A model generated the notes under the pieces. It was not told the DNA's origin and searched no databases. It saw nothing but the letters and a program-made list of their open reading frames with translations. From an uncultured bacterium (lineage in GTDB: Bacteria > Cyanobacteriota > Vampirovibrionia > Gastranaerophilales > Gastranaerophilaceae), in contig CACXDL010000095.1 of assembly GCA_902766395.1 (NCBI GenBank), positions 1 through 50,993 on the forward strand: a DNA stretch of 50,993 nucleotides. The letters are read 5' to 3'. Positions 16,638-26,231 of the stretch are shown here, in pieces (position 1 is the first letter of the stretch; each line of letters starts with the position of its first letter). A program made the position numbers and the translations under genes.

Positions 16638-17669
16638 ATGGCGTTTAATACTACAAAAAATTATTACGAAATTTTAGAGGTTAGCACAGGTTCAACTATT
16701 ATTGAAATTAAATCTGCTTACCGCAAACTTGCGCGAAAATATCACCCCGATATTAATAAATCCCCCGAGGCTATTGAGATTTTTAAAGAAATTACAAAAG
16801 CATATGAAATTCTTTCTGACGAAAAAGAGCGCCGTAATTATGATATATTAAACGGAATTTTTAAAGAAGAAGTAAAAGAAGAAAAAGAACAACCAAATGT
16901 AAATACCAATAATAGTACCGCATCGAAACCTAAAAAGCCGCAAAAGCAATCTCAAAATAATAAACCGGATTTTTTCAAAGCTTTCAAAATTTGGAGTGCA
17001 AAGTTAAAGAAAAATAAACGAACGAAAGAACTTCATAAACCTAAAAAAGGTGAAAATATTACTACCGAAGTTGTAATTACTCCCGATGAAGTAATCACAG
17101 GCAGTAAACGTATTATAAATATCCGAACAACAAAACAATGTCCGAAATGTAACGGACACAGGTTTGCAAACGGTGACAAATGCCCGCAATGCAACGGCAC
17201 AGGTATGATAACCGAGGCAAAAAAAATTACCGTATCTATTCCAAAAGGGGTAAGACACGGTGCAAAACTCCGTTTAAAAGGGGAAGGGGCGTCAGGTATT
17301 AATGGCGGTGCAAACGGGGATGTTTTTCTTATTATAAGAATTGAAACAAAAACTCAGGTTCATTATGATAAATTAAATATTTATTATAACGTGCCGATTA
17401 CCCCATTTGAAGCCGCGTTAGGCGAAGAAATTTCCATCCCTTCTTTTGACGGAACAATTAAATTAAAACTCCCTAAAAATACCTGTTCAGGGCAAAAATT
17501 TCGTATTGCAGGACAGGGAATAAAAAAAGGAGGTAAAATCGGAGATTTAATTGTTACGGTAAGTATTGAATTTTCTCACAATTTGTCGGATGATGAAATC
17601 AGATTGTATCAACAGTTAAAAAATCTGTCGCATGATGATGTGAGAAAGAGTTTCGGGTATGGAAGCTAA
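16638..17669 (+). CDS. DnaJ-like co-chaperone with reduced zinc finger
   Basis: A 343-residue J-domain protein. Residues 7-70 are the J domain with the HPD motif in [10 protein letters not shown] ~60-residue Lys/Asn/Gln-rich linker replaces the Gly/Phe region. Then comes one pair of zinc-knuckle motifs (CPKCNG and CPQCNGTG) instead of the four in classical DnaJ, followed by C-terminal domains ([38 protein letters not shown]). It should stimulate DnaK and bind substrates. With only two Cys pairs it can hold one zinc at most, so it is neither a normal class I DnaJ nor a CbpA type. It overlaps queE by 11 bp. No dnaK or grpE nearby. Confidence 0.88.
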   Translation: MAFNTTKNYYEILEVSTGSTIIEIKSAYRKLARKYHPDINKSPEAIEIFKEITKAYEILSDEKERRNYDILNGIFKEEVKEEKEQPNVNTNNSTASKPKKPQKQSQNNKPDFFKAFKIWSAKLKKNKRTKELHKPKKGENITTEVVITPDEVITGSKRIINIRTTKQCPKCNGHRFANGDKCPQCNGTGMITEAKKITVSIPKGVRHGAKLRLKGEGASGINGGANGDVFLIIRIETKTQVHYDKLNIYYNVPITPFEAALGEEISIPSFDGTIKLKLPKNTCSGQKFRIAGQGIKKGGKIGDLIVTVSIEFSHNLSDDEIRLYQQLKNLSHDDVRKSFGYGS

Positions 17670-18327
17670 GATAAATGAAATATTTTCATCAATTCAGGGG
17701 GAAGGTCCTGTAGTAGGTTATAAACAGTTGTTTATTCGTTTTTGTGGCTGTAATTTAGGTTGCAGCTATTGTGATACTGAATTTTCGACAGGAATATTAT
17801 ATTCTCCAAAAAGTTTATATGATGAAATTACATTAAAGTACGATTTATCAACTTTTCATTCAATTTCTTTAACAGGTGGAGAGCCTTTGTTATCATACAA
17901 ATTTTTACAGGAATTTTTGCCAATGGTAAAAGGTCAAACAAAAATTTATCTTGAAACAAATGCAACTATGTATAAAGAATTAAATGAAATAAAAAATTTG
18001 ATTGATATCGTTTCGGCGGATATTAAATTGCCATCTTCAACAGGTAAAAATACTTTTGAATTGCATGAAAAATTTTTATGTGAATGTAAAGGTATAGATA
18101 CGTTTGCAAAAATTGTTTTTGATGAAAATATTACAGAAGAAGAAGTTGAAAAATCTGTTCAAATCGGAAGAAAATTCGCTGTAGAATTGGTTTTACAACC
18201 AAAAATGAATGGGGATAAAATGTCTGTAAGTTCTGAATTTTGTTCAAAAATTCTGGAGAAATTTACCAAAAAATATTCAAAAGTACGTTTAATTCCTCAG
18301 GTTCATAAGTTTCTTGACGTAAGATAA
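17659..18327 (+). CDS. queE: 7-carboxy-7-deazaguanine synthase QueE (radical SAM)
   Basis: A 222-residue radical SAM enzyme of queuosine synthesis that contracts 6-carboxytetrahydropterin to 7-carboxy-7-deazaguanine. Visible motifs: [22 protein letters not shown], the cluster motif [14 protein letters not shown] (C-x3-C-x2-C), and SLTGGEPLL for SAM binding. Other queuosine genes are not in the window. The start lies inside the end of the dnaJ-like gene. Length fits the family. Confidence 0.93.
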   Translation: MEAKINEIFSSIQGEGPVVGYKQLFIRFCGCNLGCSYCDTEFSTGILYSPKSLYDEITLKYDLSTFHSISLTGGEPLLSYKFLQEFLPMVKGQTKIYLETNATMYKELNEIKNLIDIVSADIKLPSSTGKNTFELHEKFLCECKGIDTFAKIVFDENITEEEVEKSVQIGRKFAVELVLQPKMNGDKMSVSSEFCSKILEKFTKKYSKVRLIPQVHKFLDVR

Positions 18328-18371
18328 ATTTTAGAATAATATTTATTTACAGTTTTATAAGGAGAATGATT

Positions 18372-18608
18372 ATGGCAGATGCAAAAATTTTAGCAACAAT
18401 CGAACGTTCTGATACTGAACAATTACAAATTTCAGTTAGTGAATACAAAGGCAGAAGCTACCTGAATATGAGAATATTTTACACAACTGATGACGGTGCA
18501 ACATGGTTGCCAACTAAAAAAGGGGTTACATTCTCTCCTGATCAGTTGGATTTATTAACAGAAGCAATTGAAGCTGCAAGACAGGAATTTATGGCTGAGG
18601 CTGAATAA
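18372..18608 (+). CDS. PC4/YdbC-like single-stranded nucleic acid-binding protein
   Basis: A 78-residue protein with the PC4-type pattern: ISVSEYKGRSYLNMRIFYTTDDGATWLPTKKGVTFSPDQLDLL followed by an acidic helix. Bacterial PC4 homologues bind single-stranded DNA/RNA as dimers and may aid transcription or repair. I use the ATG at 18372 because GGAG lies 7 nt upstream; the ATG at 18366 would be only 1 nt from it. It precedes priA by 8 nt, so they are probably co-transcribed, a sensible pairing for two proteins acting on unpaired DNA. Confidence 0.82.
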   Translation: MADAKILATIERSDTEQLQISVSEYKGRSYLNMRIFYTTDDGATWLPTKKGVTFSPDQLDLLTEAIEAARQEFMAEAE

Positions 18609-18616
18609 TAATTTTT

Positions 18617-20917
18617 ATGGCAGATGTAATTCAAAATAAATTATTTGAACAAAAATTGACGTTAAAAAAACGGCAAAATGAAAATGACGGAGATAATTCT
18701 TCTCCGTCATTTCATAAATATGCGCTCTGTCTTGTAAATATAAAAGCACTGGGAGTAAAAACTTTCAGTTATGAAATTCCTCTGCATTTTCAAAATAAAA
18801 TAAAAATCGGGCAGGTATTGCTGGTTCCGTTTGGAAGACAGGGGATGATAAATGCTTTTTGTGTCGGTTTTAGTGATTATTTACCTTCTGAAATTAAGGC
18901 TAAACCGATAACAAAAATACTTGAAGAAAAACCTTTATTTACATCTGAATATTTAAAATTATTAGAATGGGTTGCAAACTATTATTGTACTGATTTAATA
19001 ACAGTTTTGAATGCAGCAATACCATTAAAACTTATTGAAAAATCCTTAAAAACAGAGTTGTCTGTTGAATTTGTAAGAGATTTTGGAGCTACAAAAAGGC
19101 AGCTCCAAGTTTTAGAAATTCTTAAAAATAAAGGCAAAATGTCTTTATTAGATTTTGAAAAACTTGCAAAAACCACAAGGGCAACAATAAAAAAATTAGA
19201 AGCACTCGGGTGTGTACGAATTACAGAAGAAGAAATTTACAGAAATCCGCTAGATATTTTAAATATAACAAATCAGGAGCCTCTTAATACGCTGTCTGAA
19301 GTTCAGCAGAAAGTTTATGAAGATATTTCAAAACAAATAAAAGAGGAAAAATCTCCTCAAATTTTGCTGCATGGTGTTACGGCAAGTGGTAAAACTGAAG
19401 TGTATTTTAAACTTATTGATGACACAATAAAACAAGGTAAAAATGTTCTGTTCTTAGCTCCGGAAATTGCTTTAGCCTCCCAATTAACCAAAAGATTAGC
19501 TAAAAAATTCGGGACAAAAGATGTTGCAATTTGGCACTCCAGTATTTCTGAAGGTGAAAGATATGATGTTTGGCAGAAACTTTATAAAAATGAAATAAAA
19601 ATTCTTGCAGGAGCAAGAAGTGCTGTATTTGCGCCATTACAAAATATCGGTTTGATAATAATTGATGAAGAACACGAAGGAGCATACAAACAAACAACTC
19701 CGGCTCCACGCTATGATGCAAGACTTGTTGCTAAAAAATTGGCGCAATTTAATAATTGTCCTTTAATTTTAGGTTCTGCAACTCCTGATATTTCCAGTTA
19801 TTATTATGCTGTTAATTCAAATCATTTGTATGAAATGCTAAAACGCTATAATAATGCAAAAGTAGCACCTGTAACTGTTATTAATATGCAGGAGTATGGA
19901 CAGGGAGCTTATAAACATTTGATTTCTCAGCCTTTGCAAACTGCAATAAAGGAAACTTTGGATCAAAAACAACAAGTTATTCTTTTGATTAATCGCAGGG
20001 GATATTCAACTTACACTCAATGTCAGGGATGCGGGCATGTTATTGAATGCCCTAATTGTGCGATCCCAATGATTTGGCACTCAAAAGATAATATGCTCAA
20101 ATGCCATTATTGTAACCATGCTGAATATTTTCCGGATGTTTGCCCGAATTGCGGATGTGATATTTTGAAAAATTCCGGAACAGGAACTCAAAAAATTGAA
20201 CAATACATCCAAGAAATTTTCCAAGGATATAACATTGCGAGGATAGATAGTGATGTTTTGGTTCGCAAAGGTGAACATATAAGATTGTTAGATAAATTCC
20301 AAAAAGGTGAGATTGATATTCTGGTTGGAACTCAAATGATTGCAAAAGGGCTTGATAACCCTAATGTGACGTTAGTTGGTGTAATTTCTGCGGATGCAAG
20401 CTTTAATTTACCTGATTACAGAGCTTCAGAACGAGGCTTTCAGCTACTAACGCAGGTCGCAGGACGCGCGGGCAGAGGAGAATTTAAAGGCCGGGTTTAT
20501 TTCCAAACTTATAACCCTGAATATTATGCGTTAGAAAGTGCGAAATCTCAAAATTATCGTGAATTTTATGATAAAGAAATTATATCAAGGGAAGAGTTTG
20601 ATTACCCGCCATTCAGTCAGATAATCAGAATAATTATGAGCTCCGAAAATAAATTTAGAGCAGAAAAATCTGCTCAGGAAGTTGCATTAAGACTTTCAAC
20701 AATGATAAACAAATTTGGATTTGGGGAAAGACTTGATGTTCTTGGCCCAACACCATGTGTAATAGAACGAATAAACAGTTTGTGGCGTTTTCAGATTATA
20801 TTAAAAAACAAGCTTGGAGATAAAGGTCATCAATTTGTATCGGGATTTTTATCAAAAATTACAGCACCAAAAGATATCAGAATGACTGTTGATGTTGACC
20901 CTTTAGATATTTTATAG
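18617..20917 (+). CDS. priA: Primosomal protein N' (PriA helicase)
   Basis: A 766-residue replication-restart helicase that loads the replisome at repaired forks. It has an N-terminal DNA-binding domain, Walker A GVTASGKTEVYF near residue 252, DEEH box near 350, LGSATPDISS, and the zinc-binding insertion from ~468 to 520 with C-x2-C pairs (CQGCGHVIECPNC, CHYCN, CPNCGC). QVAGRAGRG is motif VI. Full length. It follows the PC4-like gene and converges with aroE, overlapping its end by 6 bp. The ~30-residue Lys/Gln-rich start before the canonical N-terminus is slightly long. Confidence 0.96.
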   Translation: MADVIQNKLFEQKLTLKKRQNENDGDNSSPSFHKYALCLVNIKALGVKTFSYEIPLHFQNKIKIGQVLLVPFGRQGMINAFCVGFSDYLPSEIKAKPITKILEEKPLFTSEYLKLLEWVANYYCTDLITVLNAAIPLKLIEKSLKTELSVEFVRDFGATKRQLQVLEILKNKGKMSLLDFEKLAKTTRATIKKLEALGCVRITEEEIYRNPLDILNITNQEPLNTLSEVQQKVYEDISKQIKEEKSPQILLHGVTASGKTEVYFKLIDDTIKQGKNVLFLAPEIALASQLTKRLAKKFGTKDVAIWHSSISEGERYDVWQKLYKNEIKILAGARSAVFAPLQNIGLIIIDEEHEGAYKQTTPAPRYDARLVAKKLAQFNNCPLILGSATPDISSYYYAVNSNHLYEMLKRYNNAKVAPVTVINMQEYGQGAYKHLISQPLQTAIKETLDQKQQVILLINRRGYSTYTQCQGCGHVIECPNCAIPMIWHSKDNMLKCHYCNHAEYFPDVCPNCGCDILKNSGTGTQKIEQYIQEIFQGYNIARIDSDVLVRKGEHIRLLDKFQKGEIDILVGTQMIAKGLDNPNVTLVGVISADASFNLPDYRASERGFQLLTQVAGRAGRGEFKGRVYFQTYNPEYYALESAKSQNYREFYDKEIISREEFDYPPFSQIIRIIMSSENKFRAEKSAQEVALRLSTMINKFGFGERLDVLGPTPCVIERINSLWRFQIILKNKLGDKGHQFVSGFLSKITAPKDIRMTVDVDPLDIL

Positions 20918-22045
20918 ATTTTCAAGAGCTGCTATTTTCATATCCTTGAAATCAGGTATTCTTCCTGTCCATATTTTTTGGGCTTCAACAGCCTGATATA
21001 TAAGCATATCCATACCGGTAATTGTTCTGTAATTATGCTTTTGAGCCAATTTTATAAATAGCGTTTTTTTAGGGTTATAAATAACATCATAGACAACCGC
21101 ATCAGCAGGTAAAGTTTGTAATTCCTGTTCTTCGACAGGTGTGTAGCCTGAAGCATGTCCCTGCATTCCTATAGGGGTAGCGTTTACCAAAAAATTGATT
21201 TTGGATAAATCCCTGATTCGGTCTATCTGATACGAATTAAATTCAATATTTGGAAATGTTTTACGTAAATACTCCATAAATTCAATAGAATTTGCAACAT
21301 TTCTTGTATAAATTTTCATTTCTTTAACCTGATATGAGGCTAATGCACATATTGCAGCTCTTGCGGCCCCTCCGGTTCCCAAAATTCCTACGGTTTTTCC
21401 AAATAGAGAAATGTCATTTGGAATTGCATTTTTAAATCCGGCAGCATCCGTATTAAAGCCCTTAATAAAATGAGTTTGCGGATCAATATAAGCTGTATTT
21501 ATGGCATTAACAGTGTTTGCGGATGCATCAACCTCATCAAGAAACATTGTAACAGGCAATTTTAGCGGTATTGTAACATTAAATCCAGTATAGCCGTTGT
21601 TTCTTAAATATTTTATTCTTTCAACAAGATCTTCAGGTTTTGTTTCTAAAATTTCATATGTTGCGTTAATCCCTATACTTTTAAAACCTGCTTCATGTAT
21701 ACATTTTGATAATGAATGACCTAACGGATACCCGATAAGCGCAAATTTTTTAATACTGTCTTCATTGTTTTGTGTTGAATTTGTCAAAGTTGTTTGAGTT
21801 GAAGCGAATGAAGGTTTCTGTATATACGCTTCTTCTTTTATGCACGCAGGAGTTGTTTCTGCTGTTTGCTGTGTCTGGAGATTCATTATTTCACCAGATG
21901 TCTGTTCTTTCTTAACACTTTTTTCTGTTTGACTAAGAGCACCAAATCCTGTTTTTGGTTTTTCGGCTTCAGTTTGTTCTGATGCGGCAAGTTTTGCCGC
22001 TTTCATTGCTTTATATTTTTCGTATAGTTCTTTGCTTACTGTCAT
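20912..22045 (-). CDS. aroE: Shikimate dehydrogenase with a long N-terminal extension
   Basis: Residues ~98-377 are a complete AroE, reducing 3-dehydroshikimate with NADPH in the aromatic amino acid pathway: FALIGYPLGHSLSK, GFNVTIPLK with the catalytic Lys, NTDAAGF, GTGGAARAAICAL, YTRN, NATPIGM, and MDMLIYQAVEAQKIWTG. The first ~97 residues are an unusual Lys/Glu/Gln/Thr-rich, probably disordered extension, starting with the helix VSKELYEKYKAMKAAKLA. Normal AroE is ~270-290 residues. An internal Met at 54 could start a shorter form. It is divergent from the uridine-kinase-like gene and converges on priA. Confidence 0.94.
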   Translation of the reverse strand: MTVSKELYEKYKAMKAAKLAASEQTEAEKPKTGFGALSQTEKSVKKEQTSGEIMNLQTQQTAETTPACIKEEAYIQKPSFASTQTTLTNSTQNNEDSIKKFALIGYPLGHSLSKCIHEAGFKSIGINATYEILETKPEDLVERIKYLRNNGYTGFNVTIPLKLPVTMFLDEVDASANTVNAINTAYIDPQTHFIKGFNTDAAGFKNAIPNDISLFGKTVGILGTGGAARAAICALASYQVKEMKIYTRNVANSIEFMEYLRKTFPNIEFNSYQIDRIRDLSKINFLVNATPIGMQGHASGYTPVEEQELQTLPADAVVYDVIYNPKKTLFIKLAQKHNYRTITGMDMLIYQAVEAQKIWTGRIPDFKDMKIAALENL

Positions 22046-22171
22046 AATATATTTATTTTACTATATTATGACATTTTGTACAAAATTATTAAAAAATATT
22101 CAAATGACTGGCAAAAATTTTTTTTCTTGTGTATTATTACATGCATATCCAGTAAATTAGTTGGAAATGAA

Positions 22172-23023
22172 ATGGAATCTTTAAAAGAAAAAGAAACAGA
22201 ACGTATAAATAAACCTGATTTTAATCTCAAGTCTGGACGCGAGTTGCTGGCATTTTACCTTCAGACAAAATTTAAACAAATAATATTATATGATAATAAG
22301 CAGGATATACCTATTATAAATGCAATAAATCCGACTTTTATAAATCGTTTCAGCAAAAGAATTATTGCTAATCCTTCAAGACGCATGCTAATTGGTGTTA
22401 CAGGAGAATCAGCAAGCGGTAAATCTACTATATGTCGTGAAATTAAAAATGTAATTGAGCAATTATCAATGCCGGTAACGGTTTTGAGTACTGATAATTA
22501 TTTTAATGATATTTCAGAATTGATAAATAAATACGGCTCGTTTGATAATCTTCGTGATAATGGCTATGATTTGGATGCTCCTTCTAATTTCAAATTAGAT
22601 ATACTAAAATCAGATTTAACTGATTTGGCTGATGGAATTGATATAAAGGCTCCTATGTATCTTCCAAACGGAACCGGAGTATCTGTTCCAAGTGCATTGG
22701 ATGTAAGCTCTCAAAAAATTATTGTTGTTGAAGGTATTGCAACAATGTATGAGGATATTAAAGATATTTTTGATATAAAAATATATGTCGAAACAGAAAA
22801 TGAATTAAGAAAGAGTCGTTTTATTTCAAGAGCAGTAGAAGAGAGAAATCAGGATAGAGAAAATGCCCTGAAACATTGGCAATATATTACTGATGCAGGT
22901 GAAAAATATGTTAAACCTTTCAGGCAGGAAGCTGATTTGGTTTTAAACGGTAATTCTGATTTAAAATATTTTGCCCATATTCTTGAGTATCTTTACGATA
23001 TTACAAATAATTATGCGATATAG
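22172..23023 (+). CDS. Uridine kinase/phosphoribulokinase-family P-loop kinase
   Basis: A 283-residue protein with Walker A GVTGESASGKST, the substrate block VLSTDNYFNDI, YDLDAPSNF and a second strand IIVVEGIATMYE, followed by a lid helix rich in Arg (KSRFISRAVEERNQDRE). These features place it in the uridine kinase/PRK family, but it is longer than Udk (~210 residues) and differs in the lid, so the substrate is uncertain. I favour the ATG at 22172; an in-frame TTG at 22076 would add 32 residues with a hydrophobic patch but no support. It converges on ribD with 1 nt between stops. Confidence 0.8.
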   Translation: MESLKEKETERINKPDFNLKSGRELLAFYLQTKFKQIILYDNKQDIPIINAINPTFINRFSKRIIANPSRRMLIGVTGESASGKSTICREIKNVIEQLSMPVTVLSTDNYFNDISELINKYGSFDNLRDNGYDLDAPSNFKLDILKSDLTDLADGIDIKAPMYLPNGTGVSVPSALDVSSQKIIVVEGIATMYEDIKDIFDIKIYVETENELRKSRFISRAVEERNQDRENALKHWQYITDAGEKYVKPFRQEADLVLNGNSDLKYFAHILEYLYDITNNYAI

Positions 23024-23024
23024 T

Positions 23025-24065
23025 TTACTTGCTATAAATTAAGAGTATATCAGGAGAAAATGTATGTATTTCTGTAAGATGCAGATTTGTGCATTCTGAA
23101 ATTTGGTTCTTTTTGTCCCCATAGAAGCAGGACTTACCGTCGTTATCACCAAGAATTTTAGGTGCAATAAAGTGATATAGCTTGTCTGCAAAAGGAAGCA
23201 TACTTTCATTAAGCCTTCCTCCTGATTCAACGAGCACGCTCATAATTCCTAATTCATAGAGCTGTTTTAAAATGAATTCGATGTCTAATTTTTTGTTAAT
23301 AACCGGTGTTTTTATGTATTTTATATTTTCGTTATTATTTTTTACATCATATTTCTCATCGTGAAATACACAGATTTCACCATTTTGATATATATTTGAG
23401 TTTATATCTGTTTTTAAATTTCTATCAAGTATAATTTTCTTTCTGTGCTTCATTGTTGGATTATCTGCAATAACCGTAGAAGACGAGGTTAAGATTGCAT
23501 CATATTTTTGGCGAATATTTTTAACTTCATTTCTTGATTTCTCAGATGTTATCCATTTAGAATCACCATTAATAGTTGCAATTTTTCCATCAATTGTTGT
23601 TGCTGTTTTTATTGCTACAAATGTTTGTTTTTTTATTTTGTTTTTTATGAAGATTTCATTTAATTTTTTACATTCGTCTTCCAGTACAGGCCCCAAAACT
23701 TCAATTCCGGCTTCTTTTAAGGTTTGCAAACCTTTACCCCCAACAATTGGATTTGGATCTTGCATCCCGTATACGACTTTTTTAATACCTTTTTCTATAA
23801 TTATGTCCGTGCAGGGAGGTGTTTTACCATGATGGCAGCAGGGTTCTAAATTTACAATTAAAGTGCAGCCTTGTGCGTTTTCTAACTTATTAAGAGCATT
23901 CCTTTCGGCATGAAATTCACCATATTTTTCATGATATCCTTCAGAGATAATTTCTTCTCTGTTATTCAAAATAACACAACCGACTAATGGATTCGGAGAT
24001 GTTGCACCCCTCCCTTTTATTGCAAGTTCTATGCATTTTCCCATGTATACATCATAGTTAGTCAT
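23025..24065 (-). CDS. ribD: Bifunctional riboflavin deaminase/reductase RibD
   Basis: A 346-residue riboflavin-synthesis enzyme. The N-terminal deaminase (1-145) shows PNPLVGCVIL, the zinc ligands HAERNAL and EPCCHHGKTPPC. The C-terminal reductase has ATTIDGKIATINGDSKWITSEKSRNEVKNIR and VESGGRLNESML. It carries out the second and third steps from GTP to lumazine. No FMN riboswitch precedes it; instead TAAAAT (minus strand, 24072-24077) lies 6 nt before the ATG with no Shine-Dalgarno sequence, suggesting leaderless expression. Other rib genes are not in the window. Confidence 0.95.
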   Translation of the reverse strand: MTNYDVYMGKCIELAIKGRGATSPNPLVGCVILNNREEIISEGYHEKYGEFHAERNALNKLENAQGCTLIVNLEPCCHHGKTPPCTDIIIEKGIKKVVYGMQDPNPIVGGKGLQTLKEAGIEVLGPVLEDECKKLNEIFIKNKIKKQTFVAIKTATTIDGKIATINGDSKWITSEKSRNEVKNIRQKYDAILTSSSTVIADNPTMKHRKKIILDRNLKTDINSNIYQNGEICVFHDEKYDVKNNNENIKYIKTPVINKKLDIEFILKQLYELGIMSVLVESGGRLNESMLPFADKLYHFIAPKILGDNDGKSCFYGDKKNQISECTNLHLTEIHTFSPDILLIYSK

Positions 24066-24134
24066 AATTGAATTTTATACCAAATTGTGTTAAATTAAAA
24101 CAGTGTTAAAGTATTTATAAATAAGGGGGGCATA

Positions 24135-24836
24135 ATGGTAGATATCAGATATATAAATCACAGTTCATTTGAGTTAAAAAATGGTGAAAATTCAGTTTTG
24201 ATTGATCCTTGGGTCGATAAAAACAAAGATTACAACTGGAAAGAAGCTCCTATAACAGATATAATTCTTACTCATGCTCATGGCGATCATTTAGGTAATG
24301 CTGTTGAAATAGCAAAAGAAAAGGATATTACAATTACTGCCGTTGCCGAATTAGCTGCATATTTGTCAAAACAAGGAGTAAAAACTAAATCTGTGGGTTT
24401 GGGAGCTTGGTTAAATTACAGTTGGGGAAGAGTTGTGTTACTTCCGGCGTTTCATTCAAGTTCTTTGCCTGATGGTACTTATGGTGGTGTTGCAGCAAGT
24501 TTGCTATTTGATATGGATGGCGTTCGAATTTTTCATGCGGGGGATACTTGTTTAACAGGAGAAATGAAAACAATTAGAGAGCTTTATGCTCCTCAAATTG
24601 CTATTTTACCTATTGGCGGCAATTATACGATGGATGTTGAACATGCTGCTATGGCTGCAAAATGGTTGGGTGTGAGAACTGTAATTCCTATGCATTATGG
24701 TTCTTTCCCTGAAATAGAAGCTGATTTGCAAAAGTTTGCTCAACTTGTTGCGATGGGTAATACAAATTGTCAGATTTTTGATACATCATCTATAAATGGT
24801 GCAGTACAAAAAGAAAAGTCTTCTAAAAAGAAATAA
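24135..24836 (+). CDS. Metallo-beta-lactamase-fold hydrolase (UPF0173)
   Basis: A 233-residue metal-dependent hydrolase of the UlaG/UPF0173 type. Metal ligands are visible: HSSFEL, TLTHAHGDHLGN-type HxHxDH (here THAHGDH), HAGDT, and PMHYGSFPE. Family length is ~225. Substrate unknown. A run of six G gives a strong Shine-Dalgarno sequence. gshB follows after 17 nt, so the two are probably one transcript. A short Ser/Lys tail ends the protein. Confidence 0.9.
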   Translation: MVDIRYINHSSFELKNGENSVLIDPWVDKNKDYNWKEAPITDIILTHAHGDHLGNAVEIAKEKDITITAVAELAAYLSKQGVKTKSVGLGAWLNYSWGRVVLLPAFHSSSLPDGTYGGVAASLLFDMDGVRIFHAGDTCLTGEMKTIRELYAPQIAILPIGGNYTMDVEHAAMAAKWLGVRTVIPMHYGSFPEIEADLQKFAQLVAMGNTNCQIFDTSSINGAVQKEKSSKKK

Positions 24837-24853
24837 TATTAAAAAGAGGTAAT

Positions 24854-25831
24854 ATGAAAACTTTATTTATAATTGACAGGGTTGAACTAAAATATTTTGA
24901 ATTTAATAATTTAGTAACAAATTTTTGGATTATAAAAGGTTTGCTGGAACGAGGATGTGAAGTTGCAATTGCGACGATAGATATGCTGAAATTAAAATCC
25001 TCAGTTCCGTTTGCCTCTTTTTTTAATGCATATTTAAAAAATGAAAATATATTTTATGATAAAGACAAATTGTGTGAAGATAAAATAGATAATTTTGATT
25101 TGGTTATGTTCAGACCGGATCCCCCAGTCGATTTGGATTATATTAACGCAACATATATAATGGATTTTGTTGATTCTTCAAAAACTTTAATTATGAATAA
25201 TACAAATGCCGTACGAAATTTTAATGAAAAACTACATGCTGTAATGTTTAATGATTTAATGCCAAAAAATATTGTGACTTCTTCTTTTGAAGATATTATT
25301 AAATTTTTGGATGAAAATAATGAAATAATTTTAAAACCTCTGAATCAATGTTTTGGAGGCGGAGTTATGTATCTCAAAAAAGGGGATAAAAATACCGCTG
25401 TTATCATAAATCAAATGACTCAAAACGGTAAACGTATGCTTATGGTTCAGAAGTATATAGACAAAGCGGTGTATGGCGATAAGAGAGTTCTTTTCTTAGG
25501 TGAAAAAATACTTCCATATTGTGTTCAGAAGGTTCCAAGTAATAATGATTTTAAATTCTGTGAACATAAAGATTCAAATATTTTAAAAGCGGTTTTGTCT
25601 GATTCTGAAATTGAAAAATTTAAACCGGTTGCTCAAAAACTTAATTCCATGGGCATTTATATGGCCGGTTTGGATGTTATTGATGAGCAAATTATTGAGA
25701 TTAATGTAACAAGTCCTTGTTATTTTATAAAAGAGATTAATCAGCATTTTGGATCTAATATTGAAAATGATATTGTAGATTTTATTATTTCGAAAGTTCA
25801 TAGTTATAAGAATTTATTGACATCTATATAA
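24854..25831 (+). CDS. gshB: Glutathione synthetase-like ATP-grasp ligase
   Basis: A 325-residue ATP-grasp protein of the prokaryotic GshB type (Gly added to gamma-glutamylcysteine). It has FRPDPPVDLDYINATYIMDF in the N-terminal domain, NTNAVRNFNEKL, the central LKPLNQCFGGGVMYL glycine-rich loop, QKYI, and the terminal INVTSPCYFIKEIN. The usual INVTSPTGIRE is altered to a Cys-Tyr-Phe-containing loop, and the loop before FGGG is also unusual, so the substrate may not be exactly that of GshB. An AAGAGG Shine-Dalgarno sequence sits before the ATG. It follows the UPF0173 gene closely. Confidence 0.83.
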   Translation: MKTLFIIDRVELKYFEFNNLVTNFWIIKGLLERGCEVAIATIDMLKLKSSVPFASFFNAYLKNENIFYDKDKLCEDKIDNFDLVMFRPDPPVDLDYINATYIMDFVDSSKTLIMNNTNAVRNFNEKLHAVMFNDLMPKNIVTSSFEDIIKFLDENNEIILKPLNQCFGGGVMYLKKGDKNTAVIINQMTQNGKRMLMVQKYIDKAVYGDKRVLFLGEKILPYCVQKVPSNNDFKFCEHKDSNILKAVLSDSEIEKFKPVAQKLNSMGIYMAGLDVIDEQIIEINVTSPCYFIKEINQHFGSNIENDIVDFIISKVHSYKNLLTSI

Positions 25832-25858
25832 AATAAAAAGCCGGTTCATCTGAACCGG
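25832..25858 (-). terminator. Minus-strand terminator (weakly bidirectional)
   Basis: CCGGTTCA (25841-25848) pairs with TGAACCGG (25851-25858). The minus strand continues CTTTTTATTTTA, a proper U-tract, so it ends the 51-residue gene. The plus-strand tail is poor, though it may also help end gshB. Confidence 0.8.
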
Positions 25859-25905
25859 TGTGTTATTAAATTTCTCTCTTCTTATTATTTTATACTCTTT
25901 AGAAA

Positions 25906-26061
25906 CTATTTTACTGCTCTTAGGTTTGTTCTTACCCCTGCAGTAGAGTTTACTGTTGCCGCGTTAGCATAAGCCATAGCGCGACGCTTTTTTGCTCCTC
26001 TTAATATTAACTCAACACTTTCGCATCTATTATAGGATGGTGTTGTTATCTTTTTTATCAT
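25906..26061 (-). CDS. Small basic 51-residue protein, unknown
   Basis: A 51-residue, strongly basic frame: MIKKITTPSYNRCESVELIL, then RGAKKRRAMAYANAATVNST and a short Arg-containing end. I set the start at 26061 because GGAG lies 9 nt upstream; the longer in-frame start at 26091 lacks one. A minus-strand terminator follows at 25832-25858, which supports a real transcript. The Lys/Arg patch GAKKRR suggests nucleic-acid binding or a peptide role, but I recognise no family. Confidence 0.55.
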   Translation of the reverse strand: MIKKITTPSYNRCESVELILRGAKKRRAMAYANAATVNSTAGVRTNLRAVK

Positions 26062-26160
26062 AATTACTTTCTCCAAAAATTCTAAGTACAAATAAAATAT
26101 CGACTAAATTTTTGAAAAACTTTAGAATATTTTAAAGAATGTAAACAAATATTAAATATA

Positions 26161-26185
26161 AACAAAAGGCGGTTATAAACCGCCT
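26161..26185 (-). terminator. Terminator of the GGDEF gene
   Basis: AGGCGGTT (26167-26174) pairs with AACCGCCT (26178-26185) around ATA. The minus strand then reads TTTTGTTT, so it ends the GGDEF gene. Confidence 0.8.
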
Positions 26186-26231
26186 ATTAACCAGATTTAC
26201 ACTATGTAAGTGTTCAGAAAGGAACTTTTTT

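Noticed and set aside
22076-22171. Hydrophobic N-terminal extension of the uridine-kinase-like protein from a TTG start.
   Set aside because: No Shine-Dalgarno sequence at the TTG, and the ATG at 22172 gives a soluble kinase start with a weak GGA nearby.
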